Positions 1 to 7,770 are shown, numbered from the stretch's first letter. The stretch is 11,161 nt of DNA from Neisseriaceae bacterium (GCA_030151665.1 JASLDB010000051.1:1-11161); one strand, 5' to 3'. Program-made: numbers and translations. The notes: a model not told the origin generated them from the sequence alone.

Positions 1-288
1 TCATGAAAGCCAATCTTAAAAATAGGGTTGATTTGAATAATGTTGATTGTTGAGTCAAGTCGTATTACGATATTTTTTTATGATATTGTACTTTTTATTG
101 AAAAAAAAATAGGCAAATAATTCATTAACCCAAATCAGGGTAAATGGGTCGAAAATAAAAAACGCCAAAGCAGTTTGTGTGGATAAAAAGGCAACCAATT
201 GTTTATCATGTAGTTTTTGCTCGTTTAGGGATTTTGTAAATGATTGGTGAAGTGTTGAGCGGTTTTGATAAGAGAGAAGAGGCATTGA
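1..288. other. Intergenic region, no supported gene
   Basis: This stretch is very AT-rich and I see no convincing gene in it. A minus-strand frame (55-285) is open for 76 codons, but it is rich in F, N, K and I, has no ribosome binding site and starts inside the downstream flank of a terminator, so I do not call it. A short perfect dyad, TCGTA-T-TACGA, lies at 60-70. On the minus strand an ATG lies at 4-2, so a leftward gene could begin at the window edge. No Shine-Dalgarno sequence precedes that ATG, so this is only a possibility. Confidence 0.5.
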
Positions 289-317
289 AAAAGCCGCTAT
301 CTAACATAGCGGCTTTT
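289..317 (-). terminator. Rho-independent terminator of the carboxypeptidase gene
   Basis: A perfect 12-base inverted repeat, AAAAGCCGCTAT / ATAGCGGCTTTT, has a 5-base loop (ctaac). Read on the minus strand, the stem ends in a run of five T. It starts about 25 bases past the stop codon of the leftward carboxypeptidase gene, the expected place for its terminator. The flanking A and T runs mean it could also stop transcription coming from the left. Confidence 0.85.
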
Positions 318-342
318 GGGTTAAAACCCATTTGGCACAGGC

Positions 343-1479
343 TTAAAAGGTATTTTTAAACCACAAGGCAATGCCATCCCATAGGCGGCCAAAGAAGCCA
401 GCTTCGGGTACATCGGTTAATGCCACAACAGATCTTTCGGCAATGACTTTGTCACCTAACATGATTTTCATCTTACCCAGTTCTTTGCCTTTAGCAATCG
501 GTGCAATAGCAGGTTGAATGGTTTCCAATACAGGTTTTAAGTCTTTGCTAGAACCTGTTGGTACAGAGAAATAAACCGTTTCTAAAAAGCCGATTTCCAC
601 TTCTGAAGAAGAGCCTTTGTATACTTTGACTTTGGATACTGCTTTATTGGCATCGTATAGTTTGGGTGTTTCAAAAGTGCTTAAACCCCAATTCAATAGT
701 TTACTGGATTCAGTCGCTCGTGCTTCTGGGCTAGCGGTACCCACAACAACAGAAAGAACTCGGCGGCCATTGCGTTTACTGGATGCAATCAAGTTAAAGC
801 CAGCAGAATCAGTGTGTCCTGTTTTCAAACCATCAACATCTTTATCGCGGTATAGCAATAAGTTGCGGTTGGGTTGAGTGATGTTATTATAGGTGAATGA
901 TTTGACAGAGTATAATGGGTAAAACTGTGGGAAATCTTTGATAATGGCACTGGATAAGATTTCCAAATCTTGTACTGTCATGTAGTGGTTTTCACCTGGC
1001 AAGCCTGTGCTGTTCTCAAAATGAGAGCCTTTCATGCCCAGCTCTTTGGCTTTGGCATTCATCATCATGGCAAAGCCTTCTTCGCTTCCAGCAATGGCTT
1101 CTGCCAAAGTCACACAAGCGTCATTACCTGATTGGACAATCATGCCTTTAATCAAATCTTCTACTTTGGCAGGTACTTTTGGGTCCAAGAACATGCGAGA
1201 ACCTTCAGTTTTCCAACCTTTTTCTGAAACAATTAAAGTCTGATCTAACTTTAATTTTTCATTTTTCAAGGCTTCAAACGTGAGATAAGCAGTCATTAAC
1301 TTGGTTAATGAGGCAGGTTCAATGCGGGTATTGGGGTTGTTGGCTGCTAAAACTTGGCCACTTTGTAAGTCTTGCAAAATATAAGCAGTACCAGCTATTT
1401 CAGGTGCGCCTGCTGTTGGATTGGCAAAAGACTGAAAGCTAAAAATGCCTAAAGCCAAGGCAAGTATGTGTTTTTTCAT
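343..1479 (-). CDS. dacC: D-alanyl-D-alanine carboxypeptidase (PBP5/6 type)
   Basis: This is a class C low-molecular-weight penicillin-binding protein that removes the terminal D-Ala from peptidoglycan pentapeptides in the periplasm. It has 378 residues, a normal family length. Residues 1-19 form a signal peptide (MKKHILALAL..., cleavage likely after SFA). The three catalytic motifs of the penicillin-binding fold are intact: S57-L-T-K60 with the acylated serine, S117-G-N119 and K219-T-G221. A C-terminal PBP5-type beta domain follows (about 271-355). An amphipathic tail with W and F (about 360-378) would dock the enzyme on the outer face of the inner membrane. The frame is open 37 codons further upstream, but that extension would bury the signal peptide. 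The chosen ATG has a weak GAG ribosome site about 5 bases upstream. The gene is monocistronic, with its own terminator. Family assignment is very secure; the symbol (dacA versus dacC) is conventional. Confidence 0.93.
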   Translation of the reverse strand: MKKHILALALGIFSFQSFANPTAGAPEIAGTAYILQDLQSGQVLAANNPNTRIEPASLTKLMTAYLTFEALKNEKLKLDQTLIVSEKGWKTEGSRMFLDPKVPAKVEDLIKGMIVQSGNDACVTLAEAIAGSEEGFAMMMNAKAKELGMKGSHFENSTGLPGENHYMTVQDLEILSSAIIKDFPQFYPLYSVKSFTYNNITQPNRNLLLYRDKDVDGLKTGHTDSAGFNLIASSKRNGRRVLSVVVGTASPEARATESSKLLNWGLSTFETPKLYDANKAVSKVKVYKGSSSEVEIGFLETVYFSVPTGSSKDLKPVLETIQPAIAPIAKGKELGKMKIMLGDKVIAERSVVALTDVPEAGFFGRLWDGIALWFKNTF

Positions 1480-1539
1480 GGTACTCAATGTCTTCATTAT
1501 CTGTGTTGAATAAATCAATCGTATGCAATTAATTCTGTT

Positions 1540-1561
1540 GTCAGTTGAATGATCAACTAAC
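1540..1561 (-). promoter_or_regulatory. Inverted repeat in the carboxypeptidase leader
   Basis: AGTTGA-ATGA-TCAACT is a perfect 6-base dyad (1543-1558). Allowing one mismatch it extends to 9-base arms (1540-1561). It lies 61 bases upstream of the carboxypeptidase start and downstream of a possible -10 box. It could be an operator or a small leader hairpin. Function is not shown by sequence alone. Confidence 0.25.
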
Positions 1562-1569
1562 GTCAAACC

Positions 1570-1598
1570 ATTATAGCCATTAATGCTCAATGACTAAA
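1570..1598 (-). promoter_or_regulatory. Possible promoter of the carboxypeptidase gene
   Basis: On the minus strand a perfect TATAAT (1575-1570) lies 17 bases downstream of a poor -35 candidate, TTTAGT (1598-1593). Transcription would start near 1563, giving a leader of about 85 bases that contains the dyad at 1540-1561. The -10 is convincing and the -35 is not. Confidence 0.4.
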
Positions 1599-1826
1599 GG
1601 GCCAAGGTGTGAATTTACAGATATTAATGGTTTTGACAAAGGCATATTGATGATCTGTGATTAATTTATTGCCTGAAAATACATGCAGAATAATTGAATA
1701 CGTGGCAAAAAGGTTATTTAAATGACTAAATTGGACAAAATGTATGCAGATTAAGTGATTATTTATATAAAGATTATTTATTTTTGTGATATGAAGAATA
1801 ATATGCTTTATTTCATGATTTGGCGC

Positions 1827-1855
1827 TTGCCACCACAAGATAGCAGGGGTATTGT
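1827..1855 (+). promoter_or_regulatory. Possible ilvA promoter
   Basis: TTGCCA (1827-1832) and TATTGT (1850-1855) are separated by 17 bases, which fits a sigma-70 promoter (5/6 and 4/6 matches to consensus). Transcription would start near 1862 and leave a leader of about 32 bases. No attenuator-like leader peptide rich in branched-chain codons is visible. Confidence 0.4.
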
Positions 1856-1893
1856 TAATTCTTTTGCACGTTTTTTGCTCGAATAAATAAATT

Positions 1894-3423
1894 ATGTCTA
1901 CAAACGAATATCAACATTACCTGATTAAAACATTAACCTCATCTGTTTATGATGTGGCCAAAGAAACCCCCTTGGATTTTGCCAAAAACTTGTCAAAGCG
2001 CCTTAATAATCAAGTTTATTTAAAGCGTGAAGATTTGCAGCCTGTTTTTTCCTTTAAAATTCGGGGTGCTTATAACAAAATGGCGCAATTGGATGCCAAA
2101 GCCTTGGCCAATGGGGTGATTACCGCCAGTGCTGGTAATCATGCGCAAGGCGTGGCGCTATCGGCTCAGGCGATTGGTTGCCGAGCGGTGATTGTGATGC
2201 CTGAAACCACACCATTGATTAAAATTGATTCTGTGAAAAGTTTTGGTGGTGAAGTGGTGTTAAAAGGGGTGTCATATAATGATGCTTATGATCATGCCAT
2301 GGAATTGGTTGCACAAAGTGGCTTGACCTATGTTCCGCCATTTGATGACCCTTATGTGATTGCAGGTCAAGGTACCATTGGCATGGAGATTATCCGCCAA
2401 CATTCTAAAAAAATTGATGCCATTTTTGTGCCAATCGGTGGTGGTGGATTGGCAGCTGGTGTGGCAGCTTATATCAAGCAAGTTTTGCCTGACATTAAAA
2501 TCATTGGTGTACAAACAGAAGACTCTTGTGCAATGGCGCAATCTATTCGCAAAAACGAACGATTTGCTTTAAAAGACGTGGGTTTGTTTGCCGATGGTAC
2601 GGCGGTAAAATTGGTGGGTGAAGAAACCTACCGTATTTGCCGTGATTTATTGGATGACATCATATTGGTGGACACAGATGCCGTGTGTTCTGCCATTAAA
2701 GATATTTTTGATGATACACGCAGTATTGTTGAACCGTCAGGTGCTTTGGCATTGGCGGGATTAAAGGCCTATATTAAACGTGAAAATGCACAAAATTTGA
2801 CATTGGTTGCGGTTAATAGTGGGGCAAACATGAATTTTAGTCGCTTACGCCATGTGGCAGAGCGCAGTGAATTAAGTGAGCGAAATGAAGCCATTTTTGC
2901 GGTAACGATTCCTGAGGCACCAGGCAGCTTCTTGCAATTCATGAAAAGTTTGGGTCAACGCAATATCACTGAGTTTAATTACCGCTATGGTGACGATCAA
3001 TTGGCGCATATCTTTGTGGGTATCCAAACGGCTGGATCAAAAGACACCCAGTTGGTGATTGAGCAAATTACAGCGACCAATATGGCAGTAGAAGACTTAA
3101 CTGACAATGAAATGGCAAAGATTCACATTCGTTATATGGTTGGTGGTCGAACCCACAAAGTCAAAAATGAACGATTAATTAGCTTTGAATTTCCTGAGCG
3201 CCCAGGTGCTTTGTCGAAATTCTTGGTATCGATGCAATCAGATTGGAACATTACCTTATTTCATTATCGTAATCATGGTGCTGATTATGGACGGGTGTTG
3301 GTGGGTGTGGATGTGCCAAAAGAAGACCAAAATGCGTTTGTTGGATTTTTGGAACAATTGGCCTATGTCTATGAAGATCAAACCAATAATCGAGCGTATC
3401 AACTTTTCTTAGGTAATGATTAG
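1894..3423 (+). CDS. ilvA: Threonine deaminase (threonine ammonia-lyase), biosynthetic
   Basis: This PLP enzyme converts threonine to 2-oxobutyrate and ammonia, the first committed step of isoleucine synthesis in the cytosol. At 509 residues it matches full-length proteobacterial IlvA. The fold type II catalytic domain covers about 1-325. It has the PLP lysine K55 in SFKIRGAY, a substrate loop SAGNHAQG (79-86) and the phosphate-binding glycine loop GGGGLAAG (182-189). Two ACT-like regulatory domains follow (about 333-405 and 427-500), each opening with the E-x-PG motif (EAPGSF, ERPGAL). This two-domain arrangement is the isoleucine-inhibited, valine-activated form; catabolic TdcB lacks it. 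Allostery is inferred from family knowledge. The ATG has no good Shine-Dalgarno sequence (AATAAATAAATT precedes it), but it aligns with the family N terminus. The next gene is 186 bases downstream beyond a hairpin, so the gene is probably transcribed alone. Confidence 0.96.
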   Translation: MSTNEYQHYLIKTLTSSVYDVAKETPLDFAKNLSKRLNNQVYLKREDLQPVFSFKIRGAYNKMAQLDAKALANGVITASAGNHAQGVALSAQAIGCRAVIVMPETTPLIKIDSVKSFGGEVVLKGVSYNDAYDHAMELVAQSGLTYVPPFDDPYVIAGQGTIGMEIIRQHSKKIDAIFVPIGGGGLAAGVAAYIKQVLPDIKIIGVQTEDSCAMAQSIRKNERFALKDVGLFADGTAVKLVGEETYRICRDLLDDIILVDTDAVCSAIKDIFDDTRSIVEPSGALALAGLKAYIKRENAQNLTLVAVNSGANMNFSRLRHVAERSELSERNEAIFAVTIPEAPGSFLQFMKSLGQRNITEFNYRYGDDQLAHIFVGIQTAGSKDTQLVIEQITATNMAVEDLTDNEMAKIHIRYMVGGRTHKVKNERLISFEFPERPGALSKFLVSMQSDWNITLFHYRNHGADYGRVLVGVDVPKEDQNAFVGFLEQLAYVYEDQTNNRAYQLFLGND

Positions 3424-3471
3424 AAAAAATATTAAAAATATTAAATTATTTGAGATAAAATTTCTAAAAAT

Positions 3472-3534
3472 ATTGCCAATAATAGGGCAATCAAGTATGA
3501 AAGACATATTATTGTTAATAATATGTCTTTTGGC
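3472..3534 (+). terminator. Probable ilvA terminator: two tandem hairpins, AT-rich
   Basis: A short dyad, ATTGCC / GGCAAT (3472-3491), is followed by a long perfect one. The second has 13-base arms, AAAGACATATTAT / ATAATATGTCTTT (3500-3512 and 3518-3530), and four T at its 3' edge. The second stem is long but has only two G-C pairs, so it may be an inefficient terminator and allow some read-through toward the dehydrogenase gene. Confidence 0.5.
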
Positions 3535-3609
3535 TAATTTTATTGTATCGCTTTGTCAGGGGGTAAATTTGGCATGGCGATATTAACTTAGTACTAGGAT
3601 ATATAGTAT

Positions 3610-6600
3610 ATGGTATCTAAACACGATGACTGGCTTTCTAACTTACAACAAGAAGCCGATAAACTAAACTTAAACGCTGAACAACAAGCCATGTTGGCAA
3701 CCAAAGCCAAGAGTTTATTAGACGAGTGGGTTAAGGTTGATTTGGCATGGGACGAAGGCTTTTTAAGCCAAAGCCAACAAGGTAGCGCTGCTGAACAAGC
3801 ATTGGCTAAAGCCTTATTGCCTGAGTTGACTGATGCTTACCGTGAAACATTCACGAGCGAAGAAGCTTGGCGTGATGTGGTTGCTTGGGCAGGTTTAGAA
3901 GAAGGCAAATTGTCTTTGAATGTGGCCATTGATGATAAGCAAGTGGATGCACCTGTTGCATTGAGTTTGTATTACCCTAAAAAAGTGCCTAGCTTGTCTG
4001 AAACCTTGCCTGTTTTGCAAAACATGGGTATTCAATTGCACGAAGAATTGCCTTTTGAAATTCAAGTGGGTGAAGCCATGTATGGCTTAAGCTGCGTGGG
4101 TGCGAAAGCCAGTGTTGAAGCATTGAATCATTTGCGTATTGAAGCAGTACAACAAGAATTTATGCAATTATTGCAAGCTGTTCATGCTGGTGTGGTTGAA
4201 AATGATGGCTTTAATGCCTTGGTTGCTTATGCTGGTATTGCATGGCGTGACACGGTCATGTTGCGTGCCATTGCCAAGTATTTAAAACAAGCTGTTGTGC
4301 CATTTAGCCCAAGCTACATGGAAGCCAGCTTAATGCGCCATCCACAAGCGGTTGTGTTATTGCGTGATATTTTCCATGCCCGTTTACACCCAGTGAATGC
4401 CAATGAAGCCGATGCCGATAGCAAAATTTTGGCATTAAAAGATTATTGCAATGATGTGAATGTCGATGATGACCGCATTATCAATGCATTCTTGACGGTG
4501 ATGTTGGCAACAGTGCGCACTAACTTCTGGCAAAAAACGGCCACAGGTGAAGACAAAGCAACAGTAAGCTTTAAAATTCAATCGGGTTTGATTGACTTCT
4601 TGCCACAACCTCGTCCATTGTTCGAAATTTGGGTGTACAGCCCACGAGTAGAAGGTGTGCATTTGCGTGGTGCCAAAGTGGCCCGTGGTGGTTTGCGCTG
4701 GTCTGACCGTTTAGAAGATTTCCGTACCGAAGTATTGGGCTTGGTAAAAGCACAAATGGTGAAAAACTCAGTGATTGTGCCCAATGGCTCAAAAGGTGGC
4801 TTTGTGTGCAAACAAGCCCCAAGTGATAGAGCAGGTTTCAATGCTGAAGGCGTAGCATGTTATAAATTATTCATTGATTCATTGTTAAGCCTAACCGATA
4901 ACTTGGCAGCTGACGGCGCGATTGTGCCACCAGTAGACACATTCCGCCGTGATGCAGACGACCCTTATTTGGTTGTTGCCGCAGACAAAGGCACTGCCAA
5001 ATTTTCTGACACAGCCAATGGTTTGGCTGCGGAACATGGTTTTTGGTTGGATGATGCTTTTGCATCGGGTGGTTCTGTTGGTTATGACCACAAAGGCATG
5101 GGCATTACCGCGCGTGGTGCTTGGGAATCGGTTAAACGCCATTTCCGTGGTTTGGGCAAAGACATTCAGAATGAAGACTTTACCGTTGTGGGTATTGGTG
5201 ACATGGGTGGTGACGTATTTGGTAACGGTATGTTGTTGTCTAAACACATCCGTTTACAAGCAGCGTTTAACCACATGCACATTTTCTTGGATCCCAATCC
5301 AGTTGCTGCAACCAGTTTTGAAGAGCGCAAACGCTTGTTTGAAAACACCATGGGTTGGGGTGAGTATAACCGTGATTTGATTTCTCAAGGCGGCGGTATT
5401 TTTGATCGCTCAGCCAAACACATTGACTTAAGCCCAGAAGTACAAGCTTTCTTGGGTGTTAAAGCCGATCGCATGGCACCCAGTGAATTGATTCAGACCA
5501 TCTTAAAAGCAGAAGTAGAATTGGTTTATAACGGTGGTATTGGTACTTACATCAAATCCAGCAAAGAAAGCCATGCTGATGCGAAAGACAAAGCCAATGA
5601 TGCTGTGCGTGTGAATGGTGGCGATTTACGTTGTCAAGTATTGGGTGAAGGCGGTAACTTGGGTGTGACGCAATTAGGCCGTATTGAATACTTCAAAACA
5701 GGTGGTCTATGCTGCACAGACGCCATTGACAATTCTGCTGGTGTGGATTGTTCTGACCATGAAGTCAATATCAAAATCTTGTTGGGCAGTGTGGTGTCAA
5801 AAGGCAATATGACCTTACCTGAACGCAATGATTTGCTAAAAAGCATGACCGATGAAGTGGGTCACTTGGTTTTACGCAATAATTATTTGCAAACCCAAAT
5901 TTTGGCAATGAACCAATTGGATGCGGCGACGTTCTTACCAGCTCATGCTGAGTTGACGCATTTCTTGGGCGAACATGCTGGTCTAAACCGAGAATTGGAA
6001 TATTTGCCAAGTAAAGCTGATATTGCTGACCGCGCGGCACATGAGCAAGGGTTTACATCACCAGAAACGGCAGTATTGTTGGCCTATAGCAAAATGCACT
6101 TACAAGATGCTTTGTTGGCCAGTGATATTCCAGATGATGTGAATTTCCAAAGTATTTTAATTAATTATTTCCCCAAAGCATTGCAAGCTAAATATTTGGA
6201 TGAAATGGTTAACCACTATTTAAAACGTGAAATCATTGCAAACCAATTGGCTAACCGCATGGTCAATCGCATGGGCATGAGTTTTGTACAACGCTTCATG
6301 ACTGAGTCAGAAGCGGATGTGGCCAGTATTGCTCGTGCTTACTGGTTTGCTAGCGAAATCTTCAATGCTGAAGATTGGTTTAACCACATCGAAGCATTGG
6401 ATAACCAAGTGCCTAGCCAAGTGCAAATGGAATTGATGGGTGGCGTGGCTCGCTTGATTAGCCGTGTGGCTCGTGGTTTATTGCATCGCCCTGAATTATT
6501 GGGTAACTTGTCTAATGGCATTGCGACATACAAAGCAGGTGTTGCCCAAGTGGTGGCGATGATGGGTAAATACATTAGTGCCGATAACCATGCTTATGTG

Positions 6601-7035
6601 GCTGAGCAAGAAAATCGTTTGGCACAATTTGCTGCACTTGATGCCGAAGATCGTACATTCCTATCTCGCTTGCCATATGCTGAACATGTGATTGCCATGA
6701 TTGATTTGGCAGCCAAAGAAGGTTTGGGCTTGGAAACTGTGGTGGAGAAATACTTCGTTGTGGCTGATGCTTTGCAAATGGACTGGATGTACCGTGCCAT
6801 TGCATCTTTGCCTCGCACCAATAAATGGCAAAATCAAGCATGTTTGGCTGTGCGTGAAGACGTACAAACCATGTTATTAAATGTGGTTGCCAAGTGTGTG
6901 GATGCTGATGGTATCGGTGATGATGTTAAAGAACAAGCACAGCGCCAATTGCGTGAAATGCAGCAATACCAAGGTACTGACCTTGCTATGTTGTCAGCAT
7001 TGGTACGCAGTTTGTCGCGCATATTGTTGGTTTAA
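3610..7035 (+). CDS. gdhB: NAD-specific glutamate dehydrogenase, L_180 family, N-terminally short form
   Basis: The enzyme oxidatively deaminates glutamate to 2-oxoglutarate with NAD, a catabolic cytosolic reaction. The protein has 1141 residues, whereas L_180 enzymes usually have about 1600. Residues about 110-160 (YYPKKVPSLSETLPVLQNMG) match the family's third ACT-like segment, just before the catalytic part. The catalytic core is intact: VEGVHLRGAKVARGGLRWSDR (348-367, discussed in two parts as VEGVHLRG and GGLRWSDR), EVLGLVKAQMVKN (374-386), and the lysine/glycine loop GSKGGF (393-398). The Rossmann NAD site GIGDMGGDVFGNG is at 528-540, with GEGGNLG (679-685) and DNSAGVDCSDHEVN (707-720). 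The C-terminal helical domain runs to the usual family end. An in-frame TAG two codons before the ATG rules out extension. AGGA at 3596-3599 is a ribosome site 10 bases upstream of the ATG. A -35-like TTGGCA at 3569 has no good -10. What is missing is the first two ACT domains, about 450 residues. I see no frameshift or remnant of them upstream. Confidence 0.9.
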   Translation: MVSKHDDWLSNLQQEADKLNLNAEQQAMLATKAKSLLDEWVKVDLAWDEGFLSQSQQGSAAEQALAKALLPELTDAYRETFTSEEAWRDVVAWAGLEEGKLSLNVAIDDKQVDAPVALSLYYPKKVPSLSETLPVLQNMGIQLHEELPFEIQVGEAMYGLSCVGAKASVEALNHLRIEAVQQEFMQLLQAVHAGVVENDGFNALVAYAGIAWRDTVMLRAIAKYLKQAVVPFSPSYMEASLMRHPQAVVLLRDIFHARLHPVNANEADADSKILALKDYCNDVNVDDDRIINAFLTVMLATVRTNFWQKTATGEDKATVSFKIQSGLIDFLPQPRPLFEIWVYSPRVEGVHLRGAKVARGGLRWSDRLEDFRTEVLGLVKAQMVKNSVIVPNGSKGGFVCKQAPSDRAGFNAEGVACYKLFIDSLLSLTDNLAADGAIVPPVDTFRRDADDPYLVVAADKGTAKFSDTANGLAAEHGFWLDDAFASGGSVGYDHKGMGITARGAWESVKRHFRGLGKDIQNEDFTVVGIGDMGGDVFGNGMLLSKHIRLQAAFNHMHIFLDPNPVAATSFEERKRLFENTMGWGEYNRDLISQGGGIFDRSAKHIDLSPEVQAFLGVKADRMAPSELIQTILKAEVELVYNGGIGTYIKSSKESHADAKDKANDAVRVNGGDLRCQVLGEGGNLGVTQLGRIEYFKTGGLCCTDAIDNSAGVDCSDHEVNIKILLGSVVSKGNMTLPERNDLLKSMTDEVGHLVLRNNYLQTQILAMNQLDAATFLPAHAELTHFLGEHAGLNRELEYLPSKADIADRAAHEQGFTSPETAVLLAYSKMHLQDALLASDIPDDVNFQSILINYFPKALQAKYLDEMVNHYLKREIIANQLANRMVNRMGMSFVQRFMTESEADVASIARAYWFASEIFNAEDWFNHIEALDNQVPSQVQMELMGGVARLISRVARGLLHRPELLGNLSNGIATYKAGVAQVVAMMGKYISADNHAYVAEQENRLAQFAALDAEDRTFLSRLPYAEHVIAMIDLAAKEGLGLETVVEKYFVVADALQMDWMYRAIASLPRTNKWQNQACLAVREDVQTMLLNVVAKCVDADGIGDDVKEQAQRQLREMQQYQGTDLAMLSALVRSLSRILLV

Positions 7036-7047
7036 TATCCATTCCAT

Positions 7048-7080
7048 AAAAAGCCAAGCCCAATTGGGCTTGGCTTTTTT
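7048..7080 (+). terminator. Rho-independent terminator of the glutamate dehydrogenase gene
   Basis: GCCAAGCCC / GGGCTTGGC form a perfect 9-base GC-rich stem with an AATT loop. It is flanked by five A and six T, so the whole element is a palindrome of over 30 bases. It begins 13 bases after the stop codon and is a strong terminator. The A run makes it potentially bidirectional. Confidence 0.95.
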
Positions 7081-7085
7081 GTTGC

Positions 7086-7103
7086 CAAAATACATGTATT
7101 TTG
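7086..7103. promoter_or_regulatory. 18-base perfect palindrome, possible operator
   Basis: CAAAATACATGTATTTTG is a perfect palindrome with no central gap. It cannot form a good hairpin loop but suits a symmetric dimeric DNA-binding protein. It starts six bases after the dehydrogenase terminator. Its right edge overlaps a possible -35 box (TTGAAA, 7101-7106). I do not recognise the motif as the site of a named regulator. Confidence 0.4.
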
Positions 7104-7129
7104 AAATGGCATTGGATACATTTTATTTT
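7101..7129 (+). promoter_or_regulatory. Possible promoter upstream of the tautomerase gene
   Basis: TTGAAA (7101-7106) and TATTTT (7124-7129) are 17 bases apart (5/6 and 4/6 matches to sigma-70). If used, the transcript would start near 7136 and have an untranslated leader of about 260 bases before the tautomerase ATG. In such AT-rich DNA this could be a chance match. Confidence 0.3.
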
Positions 7130-7394
7130 ATCAGTGTTAATATTTTTTTGTACGGACGAGCTTTTTACCTAGTCTTTGCATTGTTTTTTACACAACAGCA
7201 GCAATACTGGAATACATTATGAATGCTGATAATGTTAATAATCAATTAGTGATGCCGTTATTTTATATATTCAATATCTTACCCCATTGTTGATTGTTGT
7301 GATTACCATATTCAGTTTATGAAGTTTAAGTAAGCACCAGAATATGCCTCAGTTATGCGGGTCATTGGGGCTTTTAATTTTAAGGAATCAAAAT

Positions 7395-7751
7395 ATGCCA
7401 CATGTTATCGTTGAATGTTCAGAACATGGTTTAGTCAAAGATCATGATCAGTTGTTGTTATGTATTAATCAGATTTTGTTGGATACCAATGAATTTGTTG
7501 CAGCTGATATTAAAAGCCGTTGTTATGTACCAAGTTGTGCTTTGTCAGGTTTGGATAAATCACAAGATGCTTTTATTTCGGTCAGTTTAAAAATCATGCC
7601 AGGCAGGAGTGATGCTGTACAACGAAACATGTCAGAAAAAGTTTTGGCTGCCATTCAATCTGAACTTGTACCCAGTCATTCTAAAAAAATTCAAATCATG
7701 GTAGAGCTAACAGAATTAAACATAAAACAATATCATAAAATAATTATTTGA
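7395..7751 (+). CDS. 5-carboxymethyl-2-hydroxymuconate delta-isomerase-type tautomerase
   Basis: This small tautomerase-superfamily protein (118 residues, family about 125) has the N terminus MPHVIVECS. After Met removal, Pro1 would be the catalytic base. The opening nearly matches E. coli HpcD/HpaF (MPHFIVECS). The motifs IKSR (about 38-41) and LKIMPGRS (about 70-77) correspond to the IRSR and LKIGAGRS segments that carry the substrate-binding arginines. In the homoprotocatechuate pathway the enzyme isomerises 5-carboxymethyl-2-hydroxymuconate, but none of the other hpa/hpc genes is near, so the real substrate here is open. The start is chosen over an in-frame ATG 17 codons upstream because AAGGA (7382-7386) sits 8 bases before it and because the family needs proline at position 2. 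The protein probably forms a trimer, by family analogy. Confidence 0.85.
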   Translation: MPHVIVECSEHGLVKDHDQLLLCINQILLDTNEFVAADIKSRCYVPSCALSGLDKSQDAFISVSLKIMPGRSDAVQRNMSEKVLAAIQSELVPSHSKKIQIMVELTELNIKQYHKIII

Positions 7752-7770
7752 TTCGCAAGAAGGAGATGGT

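Larger units (their letters stand above)
1480..1893. other. Divergent intergenic region between the carboxypeptidase gene and ilvA
   Basis: The 414 bases separate two divergent genes. They hold the candidate promoters for each and the dyad listed separately. The middle part (about 1600-1820) is AT-rich with no recognised element. A minus-strand open frame at 1587-1838 has a biased composition (many I, H, N), no family resemblance and no ribosome site, so I regard it as non-coding. Confidence 0.5.
7081..7394. other. Intergenic region between the dehydrogenase and tautomerase genes
   Basis: The stretch holds the palindrome and candidate promoter listed separately. It also holds a 24-codon open frame on the plus strand at 7219-7293 that starts MNADNVNNQL and ends hydrophobic (FYIFNILPHC), with only a weak GGA upstream. 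The same frame runs on after two TGA stops for a few more codons. This may be chance or the decayed start of a small membrane protein. Nothing else is recognised. Confidence 0.35.

Noticed and set aside
55..285. 76-codon minus-strand open frame
   Set aside because: Composition typical of translated AT-rich spacer, no ribosome site, and it starts next to a terminator stem.
1480..1590. 37-codon upstream extension of the carboxypeptidase frame
   Set aside because: It would place the signal peptide internally. The MKKHILALAL start gives a normal signal sequence and family length.
1587..1838. 83-codon minus-strand open frame in the divergent intergenic region
   Set aside because: Rich in I, H and N, no ribosome site, no recognisable domain, and it overlaps the probable promoters.
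1864..1893. TTGCAC / TAAATT as an ilvA promoter
   Set aside because: The -10 would end at the base before the ATG, so transcription would begin inside the coding region.
4891..5247. 118-codon antisense frame inside the dehydrogenase gene
   Set aside because: Antisense shadow of conserved coding sequence; no family resemblance or ribosome site.
4949..5380. 143-codon plus-strand frame inside the dehydrogenase gene
   Set aside because: It is a +1 shadow of the highly conserved catalytic domain, with unlikely residue use (W, C, M rich).
6881..7222. 113-codon plus-strand frame running out of the dehydrogenase 3' end
   Set aside because: It crosses the strong terminator at 7048-7080 and its first half is a shadow of the real C terminus.
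41..7299. 12-base repeat TGTTGATTGTTG at 41-52 and 7288-7299
   Set aside because: A few 12-base matches are expected by chance in a window this size, and the word is of low complexity.
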